A DNA stretch of 64,000 bases from Caulobacter sp. FWC26 (GCF_002742645.2 NZ_CP033875.1:682001-746000); one strand, 5' to 3'; shown: positions 25,115 through 35,151, counted from the stretch's first letter. Notes: generated by a model not told the origin, from the sequence alone. Translations and numbers: made by a program.

Positions 25115-26451
25115 CGTTCCTCGCGTCGGCGGAATCGCTCAAGATCCAGTCCGTGACGCTCGACCTTGTCGTAGAAGGTCTTGCGGGGAATACGCAGGAT
25201 CTCCAGCGCCGCGCGCACGTCGCCGCCTGTCGTGGTCAGCGCCTCTTCAATGATATGGGCCTCATAGGTCGCGACGCGCTCGGGCAGGGGCGGCAGGTTG
25301 GTCGTGGCGTCTGCGACCTGATCGGCGAGACCGAGGGCGACGCGCTGGGCGTAGTGGCCCAGTTCACGGACATTCCCGGGCCAGTCATGATTGTGCAGAC
25401 GCCAGCGGACCTTGTCGTCCACGGCTGGCGGGGCGCGGTCGAGCCGCTCGCAGGCCCGGGCCAGAAAGTGCGCGAACAGCAGTGGGACATCGTCGCGACG
25501 CTCGCGCAGGGGGGGGATGCGGATGCGGACGACATCGAGGCGGTGAAACAGATCCTGCCGGAAGACGCCCGCCGTAACCGCCTCGCCCAGATCGCCCTTG
25601 GCGGCGGCCACGACACGCAGGTCCAGCGTATGGGCGCGGTTGGAGCCGATCGGCGTCACCTCCCGCTCCTCGAGCACGCGCAGGAACTTGCCCTGCGCTT
25701 CAGGCGCGAGGGTTTCGATCTCGTCCAGGAATAGGGTGCCGCGATCGGCCTGCTGGATCCGTCCGACCCGCTGGCGCACTGCACCGTTGAATGCGCCAAG
25801 CTCGTGACCGAACAGCTCGCTGTCCAGCGTTCCGGCGGGCAGGGCAGCGCAATCGACGGCGACGAACTCACGATCCCGGCGGCGCCCCCAGGCGTGCAGG
25901 GCGCGCGCCGCCAGTTCCTTGCCAACGCCGGTCTCACCCTCGATCAACACATCGACGTCGGCGCCGGCGAGCTGCCGCAAGGTGGCGCGCAGGCGCTCCA
26001 TGACCGGGGTCTGGCCGATCAGCGGCCAATCGCTCTGGGCCTGGCTGGCCATGGCCCGCAAGGCGCGGTTCTCCAGGACCAGGCGCCGCTTTTCCATGGC
26101 GCGCCGGACGCTGGAGACCAGCCGATCCGGCGGATAGGGCTTGGCGACAAAATCGTAGACGCCGTCCTGCAGCGCCTCGACCGCTTCGGCCACGTCGGCA
26201 TGGCCCGTCACCAGGATCACCGGCAGGTCGGGGTCCTCCGCCTTGAGGCGGCGGTAGAGCTGTCGGCCGTCCATCCGCGGCATGCGGATGTCACTGACGA
26301 CGACGCCGGCGAAGCTTGCATCCACCGCGCGAAGAGCCTCTTCGGCCCCGGCGAACGCGCGCACCTCGAAACCGGCGAGTTGGAGCGTCTGCACGTTGGC
26401 GGCGCGCAGCATGTCATCATCGTCGATGAAGGCGACCAGGTTCACGGACAT
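25111..26451 (-). CDS. dctD: Sigma-54-dependent response regulator, DctD type
   Basis: 446 residues in three domains. The receiver has acidic pocket DDDD at 10-13, phospho-acceptor Asp54 in VVSDIRMP, and Lys in VAKPYP. The AAA+ domain has Walker A EGETGVGKE and Walker B TLFLDEIE. The C-terminal Fis-type HTH has RAALEILRIPRKTFYDKVERHGLD. The sigma-54 contact loop reads GAFNGA instead of the usual GAFTGA. The start at 26451 lies 1 nt after the dctB stop and has an AAGG box. Together with DctB it should activate dctA when C4-dicarboxylates are present. Confidence 0.9.
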   Translation of the reverse strand: MSVNLVAFIDDDDMLRAANVQTLQLAGFEVRAFAGAEEALRAVDASFAGVVVSDIRMPRMDGRQLYRRLKAEDPDLPVILVTGHADVAEAVEALQDGVYDFVAKPYPPDRLVSSVRRAMEKRRLVLENRALRAMASQAQSDWPLIGQTPVMERLRATLRQLAGADVDVLIEGETGVGKELAARALHAWGRRRDREFVAVDCAALPAGTLDSELFGHELGAFNGAVRQRVGRIQQADRGTLFLDEIETLAPEAQGKFLRVLEEREVTPIGSNRAHTLDLRVVAAAKGDLGEAVTAGVFRQDLFHRLDVVRIRIPPLRERRDDVPLLFAHFLARACERLDRAPPAVDDKVRWRLHNHDWPGNVRELGHYAQRVALGLADQVADATTNLPPLPERVATYEAHIIEEALTTTGGDVRAALEILRIPRKTFYDKVERHGLDLERFRRREER

Positions 26452-26452
26452 T

Positions 26453-28285
26453 CTAACGGGCCTTGGGAAGAGACATGACGAAGCGCGCCCCACGCGGTGA
26501 CGGCTCCAGATAAAGCTCGCCGCCGAATTCGGCGACGATGTCGCGGCTGATCACCAGGCCAAGACCGAGGCCGCGTGGCTTGGTGGTGGCGAAAGGCGTG
26601 AAGAGCGTACTGGTGGCCTCGGGCGCGACGCCCGGGCCATTGTCGGCGACGATGATCCGGACCTGCGCGCGCTTGACCAGGACTTGGACGGCGATCTCGC
26701 CGTTTTTGGTCTCCTCCAAAGCCTCAATCGCGTTCTGCAACAGGTTGACCAAAACCTGTTCGAGGCGAAATCGCTCGGCCAGCACCTTGGCCGCCTCGTC
26801 CGCCACCTCGCGCACGACACGCACGCCCTGTTGTCGAAGGCGCGGCCCCACCAGAAGAAGCGCGCCGTCGACCACCTCACGCACCGCCAAGGGGGCGGGC
26901 GATCCTCCGGACTTACGGGCGAAGGCGCGCAGTTCGTCGGTTATCAGCCCGATCCGGTCGGTCAGTCCGGAAATCAGGTCCAGGTTGGTCCGTGCGCTCC
27001 GGCTGTCGGCGCGGTCGAGGAAGACAGCGGCGTTATCGGCATAAGCCCGGATGGCGCCGACCGGCTGGTTGATTTCGTGCGCCACTCCCGCTGCGATCTG
27101 ACCCAGTGTGGCCAGCTTGTTCGACTGGATCAGTTCGTCCTGCATCAGATGGACGTGCGCTTCGGCGCGGCGACGCTCCTCCATCTCGACGGTGAGGCGC
27201 TGGTTGGTCTCGCGAAGCGCGGCGGTTCGCTCGGCGACATGGGCTTCCAGCTCTCGGCGCGCGGCTTCTTCACGCGCGGCGCGAAGGCTGGCCCGCCCCC
27301 GCCAACGCACGAGCGCGGCGGCCAGGGCGCAGACGGCGAGACCGGCCAGAAGCGCGATGGCGCGGGCGCCGGTCACCGCCGTCCGGAGCGCCGCGCCGAC
27401 CGGGGTGAAGGTGTAGACCGTCCAGCCCGCCGCGCTCAGCTTGACGCTGGCGGTCATGTACCGGGTCTCATCCTGGCCCGGAACCTTGATCGTCGTGAGC
27501 GCGGGAGGACGATCCCCTGCTGGCGGCGGCTGGGCGACTAGCACGTCGAAGGGCGCATTACCGAAGCGCTGTTCGGCGCGGAGTCGTGCCTGCTCAGTAC
27601 GCGGCAGGGGCGCGAGCGTCATAAACCGCCAGGACGGGATCGAGGTCACCAGGACGACGCCCTTGGGGTCGACCGCGAACGCCGGCTCCGAAGCGGACCA
27701 CTCCGCCTCAAGGGCCTCGAACTCGACCTTGACCACAACGACGCCCAGAAGACCATCGGGGCCTTCGATCCGGCGCGCCATGAACAGGCCAGGACGTCGA
27801 CTGACAGTGCCGAGGGCGAACAGCTCCGCGACGCCCTGGTCGCGCGCGTCCTTGAAGTAGGGCCGGAAGCTGTAGTCGGAGCCGACGAAGCTGGTCGGTT
27901 CGCGCCAGTTGCTGGCCGCGATGGTCATGCCCCTGGCGTTGAGGACATAGATGACCGCCGCCCGCGTGCCGGCGCTGAGCGTCTCCAGCTTGCGGTTCAG
28001 AGCATCCACGCCGCCTGGATCGGCCGAGCGCAGGGTCGCCGCCACATCGGGGTCCTGGGCCAGCACGAAGGGCAAGGAGCGATGCTTCGCCAACTCGCTG
28101 CGCAGAACAGCGGCGTGCAGGGCTGCGGAGCTCTGCGCCTGACGGGCCAACTCGGCCACGGCCCGCCTCTCCACCACAGCGCCGGTGAAGCCGACGAGAC
28201 CCGTTAGCAACACGAGGCTCATCGCCAGGAAGATCGCCCAGCGTCTTACGACCGGATCGGTGAACTGGGGTGGTTGGACCCTCAT
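26453..28285 (-). CDS. dctB: C4-dicarboxylate sensor histidine kinase, DctB type
   Basis: 610 residues. One membrane helix at about 13-35 and another near 300-320 bracket a periplasmic sensor domain with DctB-like features (GMTIAASNW; FVGSDYSFRPYFKDA). A coiled linker leads to the H-box LATLGQIAAGVAHEINQP with the phosphorylated His, then the ATPase N-, G1- and G2-boxes (LLQNAIEALEE, VADNGPGV, GLGLGLVISRDI). The ATG at 28285 follows a GGGAAG box; a TTG 15 nt upstream is the alternative. It lies 19 nt from the palindrome at 28304-28321, so its own promoter may respond to DctD. Confidence 0.9.
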   Translation of the reverse strand: MRVQPPQFTDPVVRRWAIFLAMSLVLLTGLVGFTGAVVERRAVAELARQAQSSAALHAAVLRSELAKHRSLPFVLAQDPDVAATLRSADPGGVDALNRKLETLSAGTRAAVIYVLNARGMTIAASNWREPTSFVGSDYSFRPYFKDARDQGVAELFALGTVSRRPGLFMARRIEGPDGLLGVVVVKVEFEALEAEWSASEPAFAVDPKGVVLVTSIPSWRFMTLAPLPRTEQARLRAEQRFGNAPFDVLVAQPPPAGDRPPALTTIKVPGQDETRYMTASVKLSAAGWTVYTFTPVGAALRTAVTGARAIALLAGLAVCALAAALVRWRGRASLRAAREEAARRELEAHVAERTAALRETNQRLTVEMEERRRAEAHVHLMQDELIQSNKLATLGQIAAGVAHEINQPVGAIRAYADNAAVFLDRADSRSARTNLDLISGLTDRIGLITDELRAFARKSGGSPAPLAVREVVDGALLLVGPRLRQQGVRVVREVADEAAKVLAERFRLEQVLVNLLQNAIEALEETKNGEIAVQVLVKRAQVRIIVADNGPGVAPEATSTLFTPFATTKPRGLGLGLVISRDIVAEFGGELYLEPSPRGARFVMSLPKAR

Positions 28286-28303
28286 CTCGTGGCTTCCCAA
28301 GTT

Positions 28304-28321
28304 TGTGCGGATTTCCGCACA
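28304..28321. promoter_or_regulatory. Probable DctD upstream activating site
   Basis: TGTGCGGA-TT-TCCGCACA, a perfect 18-bp palindrome between dctB and dctA. Rhizobial DctD is known to bind paired dyads upstream of a sigma-54 promoter at dctA. The location, 88 nt before the candidate -24 box, fits; identity with the known sites was not checked by alignment. Confidence 0.7.
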
Positions 28322-28409
28322 TTGTGGCGAGGGGTGGTAGGGGTTTTCGCCAATCGCCGGAGCGTCCGCGTCGTTCGTGGCGGGGATTTTGTTCTAAAAG
28401 ACAATGTCT

Positions 28410-28424
28410 TGGCGCTTTTTTCGG
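28410..28424 (+). promoter_or_regulatory. Candidate sigma-54 promoter of dctA
   Basis: TGGCGC-N5-TCGG compares with the -24/-12 consensus TGGCAC-N5-TTGC: the GG and the -12 G have the correct 12-nt phasing, with mismatches at other positions. It lies about 70 nt upstream of the dctA start and rules out the longer ORF start at 28404. Confidence 0.45.
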
Positions 28425-28496
28425 GTTTTCTTGCGCGGTTTCCTCGTCCCAAGGATCGTCTATCCAAGCGCCCCGGCAAAGGCGCGGGGTGGAAAC

Positions 28497-29870
28497 ATGG
28501 CTCTCGGGCCAGGCCATGAGGCGACAGTGAAGACGATCCAACCGGGCGCTGCGGCGCGACCGTCAGAGCAGGCCAGGCCGTTCTATCGAAACCTGTACTT
28601 CCAGGTTCTGCTGGCGATCGTCGGGGGTGGTTTGATCGGGCATTTCCTGCCTGATCTCGGTCAATCGCTGAAGCCGCTTGGCGACGCCTTCATCAAGCTG
28701 GTGAAGATGGTCATCGCCCCGGTGATCTTCCTGACCGTGGTGACCGGCATTGCGGGCATGCGCGACCTCGACAAGGTCGGGCGGGTCGCGATCAAGGCGC
28801 TCACCTATTTCCTCATCTTCTCGACCCTGGCCCTGATTGTCGGCCTGATCGTCGCCAACATCGTCCAGCCGGGCGCGGGGATGAACATCGATCCCGCGAC
28901 CCTGAAGACCGACAAGGTCTCCGAGTACGCCGCCAAGGCGCATGACCAGACCATCGTCGGTTTCCTGATGAACATTATCCCGTCGACCGTGGTCAGCGCC
29001 TTCGCCGACGGCGAGATCCTGCAGGTGCTGTTGATCTCGATCCTGTTTGGCCTGTCCCTGACCCTGGTGGGCGAGCCAGGCCGGCCGGTCATCGATTTCC
29101 TGGAGCTGGTTGCTCAGGCCTTCTTCAAGTTCGTGCACATCGTCATGAAGGCCGCGCCGATCGGCGCCTTCGGGGCCTTCGCCTTCACCATCGGCAAGTA
29201 CGGCATCGCCTCGATCGCCAACCTGGCCCTGCTGGTTGGCACCTTCTACCTGACCTCGCTGTTGTTCGTGGTGGTGGTGCTGGGCGCGGTCGCGGTCGCC
29301 AACGGCTTCTCGATCTTCAGCCTGATCCGCTACCTGAAGGCCGAACTGCTCCTCGTGCTGGGCACCAGCTCTTCAGAGGCGGCGCTGCCCAGCCTGATCG
29401 AGAAGCTGGAGCAGGCCGGTTGTCCTAAGTCGGTCGTGGGGCTGGTGGTCCCGCTCGGCTACTCGTTCAACCTCGACGGCACCAACATCTACATGACCCT
29501 GGCGGCCTTGTTCATCGCCCAGGCCACCGGCGTTCACCTGTCCTGGGAGCAGCAGGCGCTGCTGTTGGGCGTAGCGATGCTGAGCAGCAAGGGCGCTGCG
29601 GGCGTCACGGGCGCGGGCTTCATCACCCTGGCGGCCACACTGTCGGTGGTGCCCTCGGTTCCTGTCGCCGGCATGGCGCTGATCCTGGGCATCGACCGGT
29701 TCATGTCCGAGTGCCGGGCCCTGACCAACTTCATCGGCAACGCGGTGGCCGCGATCGTCGTCTCGCGTTGGGAGCGCGGGCTGGATCTCGCGGCCTTCAA
29801 GGCGGCCCTCAGCGCCAAGACCCCGCCGTCCGACACCGACGATTCCATTCCCGACCCGGCGCGCCCTTAG
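28497..29870 (+). CDS. dctA: C4-dicarboxylate/proton symporter DctA
   Basis: 457 residues, the usual length for DctA of the DAACS family. Family marks include [19 protein letters not shown], the serine-rich re-entrant loop [13 protein letters not shown], the substrate/cation segment [22 protein letters not shown], and [15 protein letters not shown]. It imports succinate, fumarate and malate across the inner membrane with protons. The ATG at 28497 has a GGGGTGG box; upstream in-frame codons overlap the promoter. It diverges from dctBD, and the next two genes follow at 57 and about 75 nt, so it may head an operon. Confidence 0.93.
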   Translation: MALGPGHEATVKTIQPGAAARPSEQARPFYRNLYFQVLLAIVGGGLIGHFLPDLGQSLKPLGDAFIKLVKMVIAPVIFLTVVTGIAGMRDLDKVGRVAIKALTYFLIFSTLALIVGLIVANIVQPGAGMNIDPATLKTDKVSEYAAKAHDQTIVGFLMNIIPSTVVSAFADGEILQVLLISILFGLSLTLVGEPGRPVIDFLELVAQAFFKFVHIVMKAAPIGAFGAFAFTIGKYGIASIANLALLVGTFYLTSLLFVVVVLGAVAVANGFSIFSLIRYLKAELLLVLGTSSSEAALPSLIEKLEQAGCPKSVVGLVVPLGYSFNLDGTNIYMTLAALFIAQATGVHLSWEQQALLLGVAMLSSKGAAGVTGAGFITLAATLSVVPSVPVAGMALILGIDRFMSECRALTNFIGNAVAAIVVSRWERGLDLAAFKAALSAKTPPSDTDDSIPDPARP

Positions 29871-29927
29871 GCGGCTCCGTCGAACTCAAGCGCAGTCAGA
29901 ACAAATATACATTGGGGAGCTGAACAC

Positions 29928-32900
29928 GTGACCTACCAAAGCCGTAGCGGCCATCGCCGCCATCTCGTCCAGGGCGCCGCCCTACTGGTCTTGCTGAGCG
30001 CCGCCGGCAGCGCGGGGGCTCAGGAGGCCGAGGCCACCAAGGTCGAGGAAGTCGTCGTGGTCGGCAGCCAGATCAAGGGCGCCAAGACGACGGCCGCCCT
30101 GCCCGTCACGGTCCTCGACAACAACCAGATCGCCGCCACCGGCGCGGTCTCGGGCGACGATCTGTTCCGCTCCATCCCGCAGATGGGCGACGTGTTCATC
30201 AACCCCAGCAACGCTCCGCAGACCAGCAACTCCACACGGGGCGACGTCAACTCGATCAACCTTCGCAGTCTCGGCGTCGGCAACACCCTGGTGCTGCTGA
30301 ACGGACGCCGTCTTGTGTCTCACCCGACCAGCCAGTCCTCGGGCACGGTGCCGCTGCTGGGCTACAACGCCAACGCCATTCCGACGGCGAACCTGGAGCG
30401 CCTTGAGGTGCTACGCGACGGCGCGGCGGCCATCTATGGCGCCGACGCCGTCGCGGGGGTCGTCAACACGGTGCTGCAAACCGACTTCGACGGCGTGACC
30501 GTCGACGCCCAGTACGGCTGGGCTGAAGGCACCCACCGCAAGGAATACAGCAGCAACATCTTTGCCGGCCGCAACTTCGCCGAAGGGCGCGGCAACATCT
30601 CGCTGAACGGCAATTTCACTTGGCGCACCGCCCAGCGTCCCAGCGACCGAGACTACACCGCGACCCAGGACCTGCGACCGCTGTTCGCGGGCTTCGCTGA
30701 CTACGCTGCCAGCAGCGCGCCCGACAATCGCGGCAACCAGAACTCGTTCGCCAATTTCACTGTCTTCGGCGCCACCAGCGCCATCCGTCAGGGGACGACG
30801 GCGCTGACCACGGCCGCCGGCGCCAGCCACGTGCAGCCCAACACCATCCCGGGCTGCGCCACTCAGATCGGCAACGGCCTCTGCATCGGAACGGGCAATC
30901 TGGCGACCGGCAGCACCGCCAACGCCTACCGCTACAACGCGCCGCAGAACGACGCGACGACCATCGCGCCGGAGATCGAACGCCAGAACATCTTCCTGAA
31001 CGCCCACTACGACATCAACGACACCCTGACCGCCTACGGCGAGCTCGACTTCTATCACGCGACGTCCGAGGGCCTGACGACGCAAGGCACCAGTCTCGTC
31101 GCGATCGGCGTTCCGGCCAGCAACTACTGGAATCCCTTCGGCCCCGTGACCTTCGCCAACGGCCAGGCCAACCCCAACCGGCTGCCAAACCTGACCAACG
31201 TGGCGGCCAGCGGCGCGGCGGTGACCTTCACCAACTACCGCTTCAACGACCTGGGGCCCAACAAGGTTGAGGTCGAGAACTATCAAACCCGCCTCCTCGG
31301 CGGTTTGAAGGGCGAGACCTGGGGCTGGTCCTGGGACTCGGCGATCCTGTACTCCAAGGCCGACGCCAAGGACGAAAGCGACGGCATCGACAGTCAGAAG
31401 CTGGCTAACCAATTGGCCCTGTCGACGCCAGACGCCTACAATCTCTTCAACGGTGGTTGTCTGGACGGCTCAGGTGGCCGTGACTGCACGCCCAGTTCCC
31501 GGGCCGCGCTCGACGCGATCCGTTTCCGCCTTAAGCGCCATTCGACCACGACCCTGACACTGGCGGACTTCAAGGTCTCCAAGCCCGATCTCGTCACCCT
31601 GTGGGCGGGGCCCGTCGGCGTGGCCGCTGGCGTAGAGTTCCGCCACGAGACCCAGCAGGACCGTCGTGATCCGATGCTGGACGGCCGTACGCCGTTCACC
31701 GATCCGGTCACCAAGAACACCAGCAACAGCAACGTCACCGGCGTCAACGACACCCCCAGCACCAAGGGCTCGCGCGATGTCGGGTCGGCGTTCGTGGAAT
31801 TCGCCGTGCCGCTGGTTTCGCCTGAGATGAATATCCCGCTGGTCCGTCGCGTCGACGTGCAACTGGCTGGACGCTTCGAGAACTACAGCGACTTCGGCTC
31901 GGTCGCGAAGCCGAAGATCGCCGTGGCGTGGGACGTGGTCGACGGCGTGCGCGTCCGGGGCTCCTGGCAGCAAGGCTTCCGCGCACCCAACCTGGAGACC
32001 ACTAATCCGTTCAGCTATTCGCGCACCAACACCGTCACGGACTATTATCGCTGCGAAGCAGACCTTCGTGCAGGCCGCATCTCGACCTTCACCGCCTGCT
32101 CGCGCGGCGTCGGCATCCGTTTCACCACGGCCGGGAATCCGGATCTGAAGGCCGAAGAGAGCGAGAGCTACTCGGTGGGGGTGGTGTTGCAGCCGACCTT
32201 CATCCCCGAGCAGTTCGGGCGCTTAACGGTCACCCTGGACCGCTGGCAGATCAAGCAGGAGGGTATCGTCGGCACGTTGGGGTCCACCAACGGCGCGATC
32301 CAGGACTACCTGTTCCGCTTGAACGGTTCGAACAACGCTGCGGTCATCCGCGCCGCCCCAACGGTCGATGACGTGGCCTTCTTCAATGGCACGGGCCTGA
32401 CGCCCGTGGGCCAGATCCTGGAGATCCGCGATCAGTTCAAGAACCTGCAGCCCCAGACCGTCAGCGGCATCGACATAGGCTTGAACTGGACCTTGCGCAC
32501 CGAGTCGCTCGGCCGCTTCAGCGTAAACGTCGACGGCACCTTCATGGACAAGTACTCCCAGCAGCTCTCGCCGCCGCTCGCCGAGCTTTTCGAGGCGCGC
32601 GCGAGCGGCAAGATCAATCGCGCAACGCCGCTGACCGATCCGGGCGATCTGCTGAAGAAGAACGGCAAGCCCAAGTGGAAGTGGAATGGCTCTGCGACCT
32701 GGCGCGCCGGCCCTTACCAAGTGGGGGCCTCGGTGATCTACACAGGCTCGGTGCTCGACACCGACTTCCTGTCGACCACCGGCGAACCCTGGCGCGTCAA
32801 GCCGCTGACCACGGTCAATCTCTACGGTCAGTATCGTTTCGAGCAGAAGGGCTGGGCGAACGACACCCGCATCCGGGTTGGCGCGCGCAACATCTTTGAC

Positions 32901-32993
32901 AAGGATCCGCCCCTGTCGTCGAGCGGCTACATCGGTTCGCTCTACAACCCCTATGCCCGCTACTGGTACGTCAGCGTCAGCAAATCCTTCTGA
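29928..32993 (+). CDS. TonB-dependent receptor downstream of dctA
   Basis: 1021 residues. The GTG at 29928 has a GGGGAG box and gives a signal peptide ending near SAGAQ. The plug has VEEVVVVGSQIKG, NTLVLLNGRRL, LERLEVLRDGAAAIYGADAVAGVVN. A long beta-barrel ends in YWYVSVSKSF with a terminal Phe. Plugs with the LLNGRR and DGAAAIYGADAVAG pattern belong to receptors commonly linked to carbohydrate or organic substrates rather than siderophores. Placement between dctA and a lipoprotein hydrolase suggests it imports a compound whose breakdown yields a C4-dicarboxylate; this is inference. Confidence 0.9.
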   Translation: MTYQSRSGHRRHLVQGAALLVLLSAAGSAGAQEAEATKVEEVVVVGSQIKGAKTTAALPVTVLDNNQIAATGAVSGDDLFRSIPQMGDVFINPSNAPQTSNSTRGDVNSINLRSLGVGNTLVLLNGRRLVSHPTSQSSGTVPLLGYNANAIPTANLERLEVLRDGAAAIYGADAVAGVVNTVLQTDFDGVTVDAQYGWAEGTHRKEYSSNIFAGRNFAEGRGNISLNGNFTWRTAQRPSDRDYTATQDLRPLFAGFADYAASSAPDNRGNQNSFANFTVFGATSAIRQGTTALTTAAGASHVQPNTIPGCATQIGNGLCIGTGNLATGSTANAYRYNAPQNDATTIAPEIERQNIFLNAHYDINDTLTAYGELDFYHATSEGLTTQGTSLVAIGVPASNYWNPFGPVTFANGQANPNRLPNLTNVAASGAAVTFTNYRFNDLGPNKVEVENYQTRLLGGLKGETWGWSWDSAILYSKADAKDESDGIDSQKLANQLALSTPDAYNLFNGGCLDGSGGRDCTPSSRAALDAIRFRLKRHSTTTLTLADFKVSKPDLVTLWAGPVGVAAGVEFRHETQQDRRDPMLDGRTPFTDPVTKNTSNSNVTGVNDTPSTKGSRDVGSAFVEFAVPLVSPEMNIPLVRRVDVQLAGRFENYSDFGSVAKPKIAVAWDVVDGVRVRGSWQQGFRAPNLETTNPFSYSRTNTVTDYYRCEADLRAGRISTFTACSRGVGIRFTTAGNPDLKAEESESYSVGVVLQPTFIPEQFGRLTVTLDRWQIKQEGIVGTLGSTNGAIQDYLFRLNGSNNAAVIRAAPTVDDVAFFNGTGLTPVGQILEIRDQFKNLQPQTVSGIDIGLNWTLRTESLGRFSVNVDGTFMDKYSQQLSPPLAELFEARASGKINRATPLTDPGDLLKKNGKPKWKWNGSATWRAGPYQVGASVIYTGSVLDTDFLSTTGEPWRVKPLTTVNLYGQYRFEQKGWANDTRIRVGARNIFDKDPPLSSSGYIGSLYNPYARYWYVSVSKSF

Positions 32994-33068
32994 TCGCGAC
33001 TGGCCGGCCGGTTCGGGGGGCGAACCGGCCGGCGCCAGCACTATTCCTAACGTCGAGGCGCTGTTGTG

Positions 33069-34400
33069 ATGAAGCTTTCCGCCGCCCTTCTGGGCTTGGG
33101 TCTCGCTTTGACCGGTTGTGCGACCCTCGCGGAACCTGCGGCGGACAGGGCTTGTCCGAATGGTCTGCCCGCCGCGACGCACTGCCTGGCCGGTCAGGAT
33201 CAGAATGGCGCCTACTACTGGATCGCCATCCCGAAAGCTTGGAACGGGTCTCTCGTCGTTCATGCCCACGGCGGACCGCGCCTGAAGACGCCCAAGCCCG
33301 ACGACGCCGTCGAGGACCTCCAGCGCTTCGCCGTGACGGTGGCCGAGGGCTATGCTTGGGCGGGATCCAACTATCGCCGAGAGGGCTATGGCGTCCGCTC
33401 GGCCGCCGAAGACACCGACAACCTGCGCAAATTGTTCTGGGCCCAGTTCGGACGCCCTAAACGGACCTTGTTGCACGGCCAGTCCTGGGGCGCGAACGTC
33501 GCGGCCAAGACCGCCGAGCTCTATGCGCGCGACACCGACGGCAAGCCTGTCTACGACGGCGTGATCCTGACCAACGGCGTTGTGTCGGGGGGCACGCGCG
33601 CCTACGACTTCCGCGCCGACCTGCGCGCGGTCTACCAGTACTATTGCGGGAACCACCCCGCCGCTAACGAGGCCCAGTACCCGCTGTGGCAGGGCCAGCC
33701 GGTGGGCTCCAAGCTGACCAATCGGCAACTGGATGAAAGGGTCAACGCCTGCACGGGAGTCGATCTTCCGCCCGAGCAGCGATCCACCGTCCAGAAGCGA
33801 AACCTCGCGAATATTCTGGCCGTGACGCGCATCCCTGAGCGCACGCTGGGCAGCCACCTGGGCTGGTCGACCTTCACCTTCGCCGATCTCGTCAACAAGC
33901 GCTTGGGTGGGCGCAATCCGTTCACCAACGAAGGGGTCGTCTACCAAGGGTCCGATGATGACGCAGCCCTGAACAGCGGGGTTGCGCGGTTCGCCGCCGA
34001 CCCCGAGGGCGTGCGTCTGTTGTCGGAGGATAGCGACCTGACCGGCGACCTTCAGGTTCCAACCCTGACCCTGCACGCCATCGACGACCCTACTGCGTTC
34101 GTCGAACTTGAGCAGGTCCTGCACGACACAGTCGCCAAGGCTGGCAAGAGCGCGCTGCTCGTTCAGGCCTTCACCGACGAACACGAGCATTCCAAGCTCG
34201 CCACGCCGCAGTACGCCGCGCTGTTTCGAGCGATGAGCGCCTGGATCGATTATGGCGCTAAACCTGATGCCGCACGTCTTGCCGCACTCTGCGCCGACGC
34301 GGTGAGCGTCTACGGAGAGGCCTGCCATTTCCGGCCGACCTATACCCCGCCGACGCTGACCAACCGGAGCTATGTCCGCGAAAAGCCAGGCTTGCGCTAG
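33069..34400 (+). CDS. Lipoprotein alpha/beta-hydrolase
   Basis: 443 residues. A lipoprotein signal MKLSAALLGLGLALTGC puts the lipidated Cys near position 17. The nucleophile elbow is GQSWG near residue 138, preceded by the oxyanion-type HAHGG near residue 65. A late Asp (LHAIDDPT) and His (DEHEH) can complete a Ser-Asp-His triad. GTG 33066 and ATG 33069 are both possible starts; the GAGG box favours the ATG. An envelope-anchored esterase next to a receptor and DctA would fit hydrolysis of an imported ester. No specific family could be named. Confidence 0.8.
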   Translation: MKLSAALLGLGLALTGCATLAEPAADRACPNGLPAATHCLAGQDQNGAYYWIAIPKAWNGSLVVHAHGGPRLKTPKPDDAVEDLQRFAVTVAEGYAWAGSNYRREGYGVRSAAEDTDNLRKLFWAQFGRPKRTLLHGQSWGANVAAKTAELYARDTDGKPVYDGVILTNGVVSGGTRAYDFRADLRAVYQYYCGNHPAANEAQYPLWQGQPVGSKLTNRQLDERVNACTGVDLPPEQRSTVQKRNLANILAVTRIPERTLGSHLGWSTFTFADLVNKRLGGRNPFTNEGVVYQGSDDDAALNSGVARFAADPEGVRLLSEDSDLTGDLQVPTLTLHAIDDPTAFVELEQVLHDTVAKAGKSALLVQAFTDEHEHSKLATPQYAALFRAMSAWIDYGAKPDAARLAALCADAVSVYGEACHFRPTYTPPTLTNRSYVREKPGLR

Positions 34401-34523
34401 GCTTTACAGCGGCGCCGCCAGGGGAAGCGCTTGCCTTCTCGTTGGGCCAGGCAAATGCCTCCTTTTGCGCGAAGCGTGAATAGCTCTATCGTTCGACGGG
34501 CAATCAGCGAAGCGAGGCTAAAG

Positions 34524-34991
34524 GTGAACGGCCGTCTCCCTCCCGTCATCATTGCGAGCGTCAGCATGGCTTTCCTCCTCGGCGGCTGCGCCACGCTGCC
34601 CCCCGCCGGACCCCTCCATTTCTATGCCAGCCATCCGGGCGACGACGCCCAGACGAGTCCGGTTTTCGACCTTTTGGATGCGCGGCTAAGGCTTGAGCCC
34701 GGCCTTGTGCGGGACTTTGACGAGCCGATGAACGTCCACATCGCCAATGGAACGCCCTTAGCGGACGGCGCCTACGCCTACCGTGTGACCCTGTCGATCC
34801 CGGCTCGGATGTCGAACCGCCGCATCCCCGAGAAGAGCCGAACGCTCGCGGCCTTTACCGTCAGCTGCGCGCCGAGCCGTTCGGAATCTTGCGTCGACCG
34901 TATCCTCGAAGAGGTTCGCCCCCAGCCGGCGCGGGTCCGGCGGATTGTCGCGCGGTCGCCTAAGATCAAGGCGGGGCGGAGCAGGGGCTGA
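34524..34991 (+). CDS. Small putative lipoprotein, unknown function
   Basis: 155 residues with a lipobox: hydrophobic PVIIASVSMAFLLGGCATL places the lipidated Cys near residue 20. The body has FYASHPGDDA, ANGTPLADGAYAYRVTLSIP, and two cysteines (VSCAPSRSESC) that could pair. The GTG at 34524 has GAGG 7 nt upstream and is preferred over the longer frame from 34431, which would bury the signal peptide. No family recognised. It ends 9 nt before the rplK promoter and is probably transcribed separately. Confidence 0.65.
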   Translation: MNGRLPPVIIASVSMAFLLGGCATLPPAGPLHFYASHPGDDAQTSPVFDLLDARLRLEPGLVRDFDEPMNVHIANGTPLADGAYAYRVTLSIPARMSNRRIPEKSRTLAAFTVSCAPSRSESCVDRILEEVRPQPARVRRIVARSPKIKAGRSRG

Positions 34992-35000
34992 CCACCCCCT

Positions 35001-35027
35001 TTGACTCACCGTCCACCGCCTGCTACA
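35001..35027 (+). promoter_or_regulatory. Probable rplK-rplA promoter
   Basis: TTGACT at 35001 and GCTACA at 35022 match the housekeeping promoter pattern described for Caulobacter (TTGAC and GCTANAWC). The 35028-35151 stretch is an untranslated leader of about 120 nt without a gene. Confidence 0.6.
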
Positions 35028-35151
35028 CGCCGCGCCTCGCTCCCGGACCTCGTCCTGGGGCGTGCTCGTCGTTATCCATTCTGGGTGAGGGCGGGTTCAA
35101 ATCCGTGGGAGGGACGCCAAGCCCGCACCACGGCTCACCAGTGAGGACACT

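Noticed and set aside
32223..34328. 701-codon open frame on the minus strand
   Set aside because: It lies opposite the TonB receptor end and the hydrolase, both with clear domains. Its translation is low-complexity and Gly/Arg/Val-rich, as expected for a GC-rich shadow frame.
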